Position numbers and translations under genes: made by a program. 64,000 nt of DNA from Diplonema papillatum (lineage: Eukaryota; Euglenozoa; Diplonemea; Diplonemida; Diplonemidae): positions 1-64,000 of the forward strand of contig JAPJBO010000491.1 in the NCBI GenBank assembly GCA_030068145.1. The letters run 5' to 3'. Each line of letters begins with the position of its first letter. The stretch's first letter is position 1. Below the pieces are notes generated by a model. That model was not told the origin of the DNA. It did not search any database and saw nothing but the letters and a program-made list of their open reading frames with translations. Shown in pieces: positions 8,945 to 18,700 of the stretch.

Positions 8945-10944
8945 GCTAGATAAATCCTGCCGCGGAAAAGGAGCCCTTTCATTCGCTGGGGTCACCACGG
9001 CCCTCTTCCGTGTGCCTTCACGCGGAAGGAAACAGTAGGCATTATTCAAAGACGCCGCGCCCCCTTCCCCCCCCTTCAATTTGTTAGTCTCTGGTGTCCA
9101 GGTCGGCGACCATGTTCTCGCACTGCTCAGTCAACTTCCGCACTCATCCGTCTCTCGAGCCTCGCTCACGAAACGGCTTCTGGTTTTTTTGATGTTGGCA
9201 AGAGCTTCCGCCAGCGCTTGCATTGCTTGTTGTTTGCTAGTACTTTTGTCCCCTGTACTGATATTTGTGGTCGACACACACATCAGTATAGACTTTCTCC
9301 GACGTGCTGCAATTCCTGCTTGGGGAGACGTCAAGGTGTCCTCAAGCAGCGGCACCGCAAAAAGAGACGTGATGAATCTGCCAACCAGACGCATTCGTTA
9401 AACTGCTTTCCGTCTTCGGTATTCTGAGAGGAGGCGTGGGGAGGGATCCCGGCGGGTTGGCAGGACCTTGGGATACAAGGTTGGTCTCCGGCTGGCTACC
9501 GACGGGGTATTACGTTCGAAGATTCTTCCGATCTGATTCGGGAGTGCGGGGAGGATGGGTGCGTGGATGTTCGAAGATGGGAACGAATCAATCCTGCAGA
9601 GACTATGATGCGTAGAGAGGAACTGATTGCAAGAGTTACAAGAGTTTCATTAAAACTGCAGCACTGATTATGAGTCATACAACAAATTCATGTCAGAAGA
9701 GAGTGCATACTTGCTAAGAAGCGAGCCATGTTGACACAGTTACGGTCGATGGAGATAGGTCTCCGGATGTCGCTCAGGTTTCAATTCTTGCGTGCTGCCA
9801 AGATCAACTTCTCTGCGTCCAGATTCTTCGAATACTTCAAAAGGTCGGTGGGAGATTAGAATTTGAGGTGAGAGCGTTCCTGCGAAAAGGTTGACAATCA
9901 CGGCAAAAAACGTACGAAGCTGTTGGTGTACACCTACCATTTGCCCACGATTTCAGTTTATTTGGTCTGGTTCGTCAATGAAGCCCCGTCTTGAGCAGGC
10001 ACAGCATCGAAAACGCAGTTTCAGTGCTGCCCACGGGTTCGGCGTGCACTGTTAGCCACCATGTGGGTGCTGACACTGCAATTCCTGCCCTGCCGCCCAA
10101 GAGTAGCGCTGCCGTTACTGCACCCTAAGATGGCCCTTGAGGAGCGTAGCCTGCCAATGGAAGCGACGAGCTTAAAGCACTGACCTACGCCCTTAGATGG
10201 CCCTTGAGGTAGGTCAGTTTGTTGAACGCTTACGTCCGCCACTCAACCCAGATCTACCTGTGTTTTGTGTGTGCTACAGCGCATTTACCTCCTTTGATCT
10301 TTCGCAGCTGGCAGTCTCCTCAAGCATTTCCTACAACCAGCAGGTGCTTATACAAAAAAGAGGTAGTCCCCTGCGTGAGCCGCCACAGCAAACACTTGCA
10401 AGTTCTCGAGGCGCAAATGCTTTTCGACGAGCGGAACGGAAGGTCTACATGTAGTGGAACCAATGCTCGAGACGTGAAACGCGAATCTATGCGCTTACGC
10501 CGCAGTGACCCATGCCGATAGCGACAGCGGGCGACTTTGAGCAGCTTTGAGCAGTACAAGAAAAAGGGGGAAGCAAAGCCAGCACAGCACAGAGGAGTTT
10601 CTGCTCTTCGTATTTTCTGACGAGAACTGCCTAGAAGAAAGGGAAAAGTAAGAACACGTCTTTGTAACTGATAGCACTAGCGCAAGGGAATGTTGAGTGA
10701 CTGCCTTAACCCGGGGAAACGAGCTTGGGCGAGGTCACCGGGGGGTTAGGGAGGGTGGGAAAACTTGAATTTTTCTTTGAACCAACCACACCCTGAAGGC
10801 TGTGTGAAGTTCTCTAATCGACTTTCGTGGTGCATCAACTCCCTCAGTGAAACTGTGACAGTGACGACTTCGCACCGCATCTCGGATGGCCAACAAGGAG
10901 CAAGGGGTTGGCACGAGGCAGGGAACTAAGCCGGTCGATCCGCT
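8945..10944. other. Gene-poor stretch, nothing recognised
   Basis: Only short ORFs without recognisable domains occur. A segment at about 10250-10350 resembles 52650-52790, marking another dispersed repeat. No RNA gene or element terminus was recognised. Confidence 0.5.
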
Positions 10945-11152
10945 CCTGATAGACCGTGAGAGACAGTCGAATCCAGACGAATCTAAATGCAGCTGCAGGG
11001 GATAGGGATGGACCTGATAGACCGTGAGAGACAGTCGAATCCAGACGAATCTAAATGCAGCTGCAGGGGATAGGGATGGACGTGATAGACCGTGAGAGAC
11101 AGTCGAATCCAGCACCAGACGAAACTAAATGCAGCTGCAGGGATAGGGATGG
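10945..11152. repeat. 68-bp tandem repeat, three units
   Basis: Units start at 10945, 11013 and 11081 (CCTGATAGACCGTGAGAGAC then a CTGCAGCTGCA-like core). The third has small insertions. A single inverted, diverged copy lies at about 52915-53000, so the unit belongs to a dispersed family expanded here. Confidence 0.85.
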
Positions 11153-11524
11153 ACCTGATTGCACTGTTTGCCTCCGCACGTCCGGAGTCTGACGAGCCCG
11201 AAAACCCACCGGAATGATTCCGCGCACTTCCTTTTCTCCCTCATGAGTTGTCCCCCGCGGTCTATTAGTAATTGTTGTCGAAATGGCACCTCGAACCAGC
11301 TCATTGACGCTGCTCTCTGGACGTCTCTGAGGAGTACGGCAGCTTGCGGGCTGGATGCTGCGGCTGCCAGCCACGTGGCTCCGCCTCCGGGTTCAAGGCG
11401 GAGAGGATGAGGGAAGTCTGCTCCGTCTCCTCCGCCTGCCACTCGTTCTTCTTCGCTTCGAACTCCAGCTCGGGTGCCGACGCTTCCGACAAAAGAGAGC
11501 AGACGTTGCTGCTGATGGGCATGG

Positions 11525-12700
11525 AACCACGTGTTGAACGGACGCGAGGTCATGCGGGTCTACCCTACACGACACGTCACAAGCACAACAGGTCAAAAAT
11601 CCTGAGAGAGAAAACAGCACACGGTGTTGTAAGCGAAGAACAAATCAGATTGTGTTTGTATTGTATTTGCCCCACTACCTCTATATTTCCTCCCCTCCAT
11701 TCGGAGTCGAAGCAGCTACGTCGAGTATTTTTGCGATATCTCGCCTCCCCTTTCCCCGCCCCTTTTGCGCGACCCACTTGTTATGAAACGAAGAAGGGAT
11801 ATCTGTTATGTTGATAACACGGGACGAACACTGTGGCCACATGGGTTTAAACTGTGTTCACACGTAATCACGTGTTTTGTCTGTGCATATGGTATGTCAC
11901 ACGTTGTATAACATGTGAGCCGGACACGGGCTCTCCCATGCGGTAGGTACAGCACTTGGGATCCCTTCGGCTCTTTGTCTGGCAGCATCGAGCATTTCCT
12001 TCCAAGCTGGCGCTTATGTAAAAATTAGCGAGTGCCCAGAGCTGTCCAGGTGCCCACACGTGGCGGAGTTCCCCAAGTTGTCCTGTCGACCCTGCATAAA
12101 TCATCTGCTGCTGAACTGGTAGCAGGTAAGCAACGAACAGGTTCAAGATGTTCCCGCTCAGAAATTCAGCGAAGAAAACAGGCTGATTGAAACAGGGAAG
12201 CGTCAACACGGAAGAAATGGAGGACCAGTTAGCGAACACATTAGTCTCTTGCAGAGATGAACATCACAGGCGGGCGGAAGGCTGAGATCGTGGCCACAGA
12301 TCACTTCAGAAACGCTGTCTTGAATTTCTTCCCCATCGTGAGTGCCTTCCTCGAGCCTATTTGGCCTGTACGCGTTCAGGTTAAGCCGCTGCAAACGTCC
12401 CTTTTTAGCTGTATGCTTTCTAAGGAGGTAGTTGCTGGTTATCGCAAGAAAGAGGCGTGATCCTGGCTTCAGAGAAGACAAGAAATACTCGACGTAGCTG
12501 CTTTGACTCCGAATGGAAGGGAGGAAATATAGAGATAGAAGGGCAAATACAATACAAACACAATCTGATTTGTTCATCGCTTACACCACCGTGTGTTGTT
12601 TTCTCTCTCAGGACTTTGACATGTTGTGTTAGTTTGTCTTGTCGTGTAGGGGTAGACCCGCATGATCTCACGTCCGTTCAACACGTGGTTCGGTAGTTAC
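11525..12700. repeat. Inverted-repeat element with arms of about 200 bp
   Basis: The left arm (about 11525-11735) is the imperfect reverse complement of the right arm (about 12487-12690). Shared blocks include ACACAATCTGATTTGTTC read from the right arm and the GACTCCGAATGGAAGG block. The 750-bp interior has only short ORFs. A block with CAGCACTTGGGATCC occurs in direct orientation at about 11945 and 12696. This looks like a non-autonomous fold-back transposon or a broken pair of insertions. No target duplication was identified. Confidence 0.55.
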
Positions 12701-12785
12701 AGCACTTGGGATCCAATCGGTTCTTTGTCTGGCAGCTTCGTCGAGCATTTCCATCCAAGCTCGCGCTTATGTAAAAAAGAAAATT

Positions 12786-13288
12786 TTCGTTGACCGCACT
12801 AGCCCAAATCCTGGACGTGGATTCAGGTGGCAAATTTGGCAAATGATCATGATCAGAAGGTCCTACTTGGGCGGTTCAGTTTCCTCACACATTGCATGTG
12901 GCTAAAAACTGTACACCGCGAGAGTAGAGTTTTCGTTGGCGCACTACCCTGAACCCATTCCTGGACGTGGTTGCAGGTGAGAAGAAAAAGAAGAAGAAAT
13001 AGAAAAGAACATTTCCGGAGTTCGGGCTTGCACTGATAAACGGACGATCAGCATCAACTGACCGAAGATGAAAATGATAAGGCAAAGGTCTCTTGCGCTT
13101 CGCGTGTACAGGGTACAAACGTCTCTGGGGGGGTTTCCCGCATTATCACTTTTTCGTTGGCTTTGTTTTCTCGTTCATGTGCAACCGTTGTTCCGAAGAT
13201 GTTCCCGCCAGTACAAATGTAGTAACAAGAGTAGTACGTGCACTCGGCTAAGGCCGGCGCGTGGCGAGACTGGAGGCAGCAGTTAAAG
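12786..13288. other. Intergenic, nothing recognised
   Basis: No ORF with a recognisable domain, no repeat array and no RNA gene was seen between the inverted-repeat element and the GTTCGGG repeats. Confidence 0.4.
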
Positions 13289-13425
13289 TTCGGGGAACAG
13301 CAAAGTTCGGGCGAACCTAAGTTCGGGCAATGCTAAGTTCTGGTGAAGCAAAGTTCGGGCGAAGCTAAGTTCGGGTGAAGCAAAGTTCTGGTGAAGCTAA
13401 GTTCGGGCGAAACAAAGCCCGGCTA
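13289..13425. repeat. ~16-bp minisatellite (AAGTTCGGGCGAAGCT)n
   Basis: Degenerate units such as AAGTTCGGGCGAAGCT and AAGTTCTGGTGAAGCA repeat about eight times. It directly precedes the GGAAAC fold-back element. Confidence 0.75.
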
Positions 13426-13429
13426 AGTT

Positions 13430-14645
13430 GGATGGAAACGCCGTTTCTTTTAGTTTTTTCGAAATATGGAAACGGAAACGGAAACGTTTCCGTTTCTTTT
13501 AAAAGAAACGCCGGAAGGCTCCTCATGCTGAAGGGTCCTATAGGATACCACTTCGCGGGTCCTTCTGTGTGTCCGTCGGGTGTCCGTTTCCAGCCAAATT
13601 TTGGCTTTCCTTTCAGAGGGCGGGATCACCTTCTTCTTTTGATCTACCAGCGGGCACTTCTCTTCCTCCGTCTTCTGGCGGGCTCTCTGACTCTTCAGGG
13701 CCCTTCCTGGGCTGTTCTTCGACTTGGCTCGGCCCCTTCTTGTGTGTCGTCGCGGTCTCGTTTGTGCGGCGATCTGAGACGAGCAAATAGGAAACCACAA
13801 GCTAATGATACAGAATGTCGTCACATGCGGATGCTGAGGTTTTCTGACACCAGATTCCACTCTTCTGTGCCTACCACTTCGTCCTCTGCTGCTTCCAACC
13901 CACGTTCTCATGTTTACTTGTATCGGCGGCCGTGCCGAGTGGGGCTTTTTGAATCTGCAGTCCTCTTCTGCATTGTCGGTGGGGTTCTTCCTGCCGTCGC
14001 TGTCTATGCTCCGACAACACCGCCCGATGGTGCCCCTTCCGGTGACGGTTGCCACCCGTCGTCGTATGCAAGGTGCACTGTGGCAATCGATGTTTAACAC
14101 ACACGTTACTGCGTGGCCATCGCTTTTCTGGCGGGTTCAACATTGCCCCGGCATACGTGTGCCCTTCTCATCTCCTGATGCTGCTTGCACTCCCTCTTTG
14201 TCTTACACCGCTGAAAACCCCCGGTCTTGTAGCCTGTGGTGCGGCGGTGCTCCCGCTGTCCTGAACGATCGTATCTGTATAGCCTATTATTGGAAGCGGA
14301 TGTGCTTTCCCGATCGTCTTCAGCGCGTTGGCCAACGGCCTCGCATCAACAGAGCATCGTCGCCACAACAGCCATTGGTATAAAGAGCTGCAGACCTCAA
14401 AGTCATCACAACCGGATGCGTGTGGTTGCGCGGTCGCAACTCTTATGCTTCTTTCCTCCCTTGTCCATGGTTCCCACTGGATGGCGGGGTCCGCCGTTCG
14501 GAACACATTTCCGGTCGGACCTTCAGCCAGTATACTAGTGGCATACCAGCCGTTTCTTTTGAAAAGAAACGGCGTTTCCATCCACCGCCAAAAAGAAGGA
14601 AACGGAAACGGAAACGGAAACGGAAACGTTTCCAACGTTTCCATC
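13430..14645. mobile_element. Fold-back element with GGAAAC-repeat termini (putative)
   Basis: The left end reads GGATGGAAACGCCGTTTCTT, followed by GGAAAC hexamer copies and their complement. The right end (14549-14645) contains AAAAGAAACGGCGTTTCCAT, the inverse of the left end, then GGAAAC copies. The 1.1-kb interior has only short ORFs without recognisable domains on either strand. The layout suits a non-autonomous element with inverted, internally repetitive ends. A transposase source was not identified and no target duplication is clear. Confidence 0.45.
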
Positions 14646-14652
14646 CTACATA

Positions 14653-14682
14653 GCCGGCCCCCCCCCCCCCCCCCCCCCCAAA
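14653..14682. repeat. Poly(C) tract, then an A/T-rich AATACAATTA tract
   Basis: A homopolymer of about 26 C bases follows the fold-back element. It is followed at 14700-14770 by short repeats of the AAATACAATT type. Both are low-complexity. Confidence 0.8.
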
Positions 14683-14789
14683 GATGGTATAATGCAAGGG
14701 TCAAATAATTAAATACAAATTCAATAATAAAATACAATAAAATACAATTAAATACAATTAAATACAGAATAAAATACAGACCCTGTAGG

Positions 14790-15115
14790 CTACAGTGCAG
14801 CTGCCTTGTGGTTGATGTTTTTGACATGTCTTTGTGTGTGTGACTCTAAATGATCCCTGATTCTCGACTACATCTACGACTTTTTCCTTGGCTTCAGCCT
14901 GCTTTTCCTTGCGCTTCTTAGTTTCCTCGGCAGCTTTGTTTTTCCGGTCGATATCGGCAACTAACTTGTCAAGACCTGCCCATATTTGTGGTGGCGTGGA
15001 CTCTCGCCAAGAAGGCGCTTTTCACTTTGCCACCCCATGAAGCTGAACACCCTCTCTGCGTCACGGAATTCTGACTTCGTGCACCCAGTGTCACACTTCG
15101 GAGTCCACGTTCACT
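14790..15115 (-). pseudogene. hAT transposase relic (C-terminal dimerisation region)
   Basis: The minus strand contains DAERVFSFMGWQSEKRLLG (about 15070-15010), resembling the conserved tail block of hAT transposases. In a shifted frame it continues as STPPQIWAGLDKL and a Lys/Glu-rich tail to about 14850. The frame change and missing N-terminus show a decayed copy. It is unrelated in detail to the full hAT at 26894-29290. The call rests on one motif. Confidence 0.4.
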
Positions 15116-15772
15116 TATGTGGGGAGTTGTAGAGTACGGGAGGAACCGGAAATCTCCGGAAAGATGGTACCCGCATTCCAACTCGTCTCGGGAAAGGTCA
15201 GTCGACGACCTTATGCAGGTGGGTGGAGGCCCACCCCAGAAGGTGGACTTGCGTTATCTCTCTGTCCCAGTCGCCATAGCAACCTTATCCTCGCCCAAGC
15301 ATCATCCTGCAACCCTGCTTTCAGGATGGCCATCGTGCCTCTCATTTTGGTTATCAACCTTACTCCTCGCTCGAATTGCCGTCTTCGACCTTCACTGCCC
15401 CTGGTCCTGGTGGTTAGGACTACTTTCGTGACAACCTCTTCGTGCCACCTCTCTTCGTCACTGGTACCTTATCTTGCACCTCTGCCCGCCGCGGAGTGCA
15501 CGTCTCTGTCTTCGATGATGGCGAGTCCTTACACCGCAAAGGAAATACCCCGAAACTCCCCGAATTTCTCCGAAATTTCCCGATATTTTCGTCTGGACGA
15601 GGTGGATACAGGCAAAATAAAGACATGTCAACTACAGGCAAATGGGATTCCAAATACAGACTTGTATTAATGAGCCAATTCACCCACCCCCTGATCGAGC
15701 GTAATCGAGTGTAATATTTTGGGTTAGAATGCAAAGAATCTGTGGCGATAATCTGCATCGCCGACGGCGCGG

Positions 15773-18700
15773 TTATCTCTTCGCACGTGAAGTGTCATGC
15801 TTTCGCCTCTTTAGCTCGTCTTGATCGTCGCGCTCAGGCGCGCGTTTGGTGCTTCGCTTCTTCTTCGATTGCTCGTCGAGGTTCATCGGTTGCGCGTCGA
15901 TTTCTGCTTTTTCTCGGCGCCTGGGCGATGGTCGTGGCGCATCGACGCGTCCTTTGCGTCTTTTCGGTACCGGCTCCGCCGCGGAGTCCGATTGCCGCTT
16001 CTTCGCTGGCGTTGATGCCGTCTTCCCGACCTTCGTTGCTGATGTCGGCGTTGATGTTGCGGGCTCTCGCTCGCCTTCCGCTGCTTCCCGCAGAATGAAC
16101 ACTACGTTCTCACGCTTCGCCTGTCTCGGCGCCGGCGCGGGGCCCTCCAGCTCCGCCTTCCTCTTCTTCGATGCTGCTTCTTCTCCTCTCTTCTCCTCAT
16201 AACTCCTCGCCACGGCCGCCAGGTGGTGACCCTTCCGACAGCACAGTTTCGGCCTTCGACTCCGCAAGTCCGCGAGCCGGCTGCAGTGCGCACACGTCGG
16301 CATGCCATGATCAAGGCACCGGTGGTGTCCGTTGCGGCAGCACTCCGCGATCGTCTTGCACGTCGCGCATTGCGTCAGGCGGTGTTGCGCGCAGAACTTC
16401 ACCGCAAGGCCGTCGTCTTCCTTGTGGTGGGCCTTACAGCACCACGCCACCGACTTGCCCTGGCGCTTGCACCCGTCGCATTTCACCTTCTGGTGCTCGT
16501 GGCACACCCGCTCACCCCACTTTTCGTGTCGGGGAACCCCTTCCGGCACGTACCACGGATCCCCTCCGACGACTGCCGTCTTCTTTCCTTTCTTCTTCTC
16601 CGTAGCGTCGTTGAACACCGCCCATCTCGCCGCGCGCTCCGCCCTTCCACCTCCGTACGTCGGGAAAAGGTCCATCCCCCACGCCTCGCCGTTGAACTCG
16701 TGCCGAGCCGTCGTCAGCTGCGTCTCGAGAACTTCCATCGTCTCCGTACCACCACGGAAGATTGGCCTCATCTCGTACCCCGTGAGGCACGGCGGGGCTC
16801 CCACCGTTCTCAACGACCCTATCTTCTCCAATTTCCTTCCCGGCAGAGGCGGTTCGTCGCCGTTCCGCTCCAGCGCGTCCCCGACGGTCTTCAAAAGCCT
16901 TGCGAGTACCCTCGCACGCATGCTCAACGGTGTCCCGTCCGTCGTTGCTACGACACTGCCTGGAAGGTCCAATCCGGTGTATACCTCAAAGTCGATGGCG
17001 AGCTCTGCCGTCGACACGTCACCCGCCACCGACCAGCACATCCCATCCAGCCAATACTGCAGCGCCCGGAACCACCTCTCTCCTCCGACCGCCGCGAAGG
17101 TCCCCGGTCCAGCGATCGCTTCGAAATTCAGCCGGCGCGGGGGGCAGTCGTCAGGGTGCAATTGTCTCCAGGGGTGGCCGACCGCCCGGTCTCTTCCTTC
17201 TCTCTCCAGCCGTCGTCTCTCGTGCATGACCTCCGCCATGAACGTGTGCAGCACTTCGATGTTGACTCGACTTCCCTTCGGCAGTATCCCGTGTTCTTGC
17301 AGGCACGGGGGCCAAGTCGAGCGATCCGCGCCAACAATTTCGGCATATTGGTTTTGCCCTCGGATTCGTTCGTACGCCCGGCACTGCCACCAAATGTGGC
17401 CCAGAGTTTCTTCCGTCGCCTCGTCACAGCGTCTGCACAGCCCGTCACCTCCCCACAGCTTGGCCGCATGTGACTCCGTCATCACCGACCCAGCCACGAC
17501 CTCGGCAACGTCCCGTGCAGCCGTCAGCGTTGTCGACGCCTTCAGCCCGTAGGCATTCGTCGCGACGTACTCTACACCTGCCCGTACCCCATCGAAGTCT
17601 ACCCGCCTCTTCTCAAGCTCCCCTAGTCGCCAGCCGCGAATCAGCTTTCTCAGGGTGTGCCCTCGCTCCCCCTTGCTTTGTCGCACCAGCCTCAGCACAT
17701 TCCCTGCCTCGTCCTCGGCGTTGTCGAAATCTTCCGTCCATCGTATACCGAGCTTTTTTGCATGCTCGGCCGCAATACCGACCGGTCCCCATGCGCGGAT
17801 TCTGCTGCCATACGCCCGTCGAACTGTTGCGACGCGGGCCCTCCACGCCGGCCTTTTTCGGCACACTTCTGCGATCATGCCGAGTGACCGATATGGCAGC
17901 ACTGCGTATGGGTCGAGTAAGTGGGCCTTGTTGAGAATGCCCAACACGGCCTCTTGCGCCCTATGCAGTCTCACCGGGTCCCAGACGCCTCTGAGTAGTG
18001 CTGCGGTGAACTTTCCCAGCCCCCGCACCGTCGGGAGCGCGAACTCGGAGCCGTACGTCGCCGCCGGTAGAACCGCCATCGCCGCTAGCCCCGACCTCTG
18101 CGCCCTCGAGATCGGTAAGGCACCCAACCGTTCGGCCTCCTCTGCACGCTGGTCGTAGCGCAGGTCCGTTGTTCTGCGTGTCCGCTTCGTGCCGACCAGA
18201 CATCCTACGATTGTAAGCTCTTCCTTCGTCACGATGTCGGTGCCACCTATCTTCAACTTCGCTTCGTACCCCTTCGGCGTCCCGAAAGCGAACGTCTTCG
18301 GTATCCCGATCGACATGCCGGTGTTCGCACAAAACCTGTCGACTTCCACCAAGGCGTCCTGCAAGCATGCTTCTCTGAGACGCGTCAGGAGGGTGAGGTC
18401 GTCCGCGAAGGACTCGCTCGTCACCCCCCCCACGTCGTCCACTCTGCGCACCACGATGGACAGCAGCGCGTTGATGAGGATCACGCTCAGGGGGCAGCCC
18501 TGCAGTATCCCGTTGGTGGTGTAAAAGATGTCTCCCAGCCCCATGTGCAACTTGTACCGCCTTCGTAGTCGCGCGTAAACATCGCGCAGCGGCCCGAGAA
18601 TTCTCTCATGGAGGCCAAGATCCCCCACCAGCTTCAGCACGACGTCTCGTGGCACTTTGTCGAAGCACTTGGCAAAGTCTAGGGCCACGCCGTACAGCTC

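Noticed and set aside
16223..17552. Two plus-strand frames over 400 codons opposite LINE-A ORF2
   Set aside because: They are GC-rich shadow frames on the strand opposite a well supported ORF2 and have no domains of their own.
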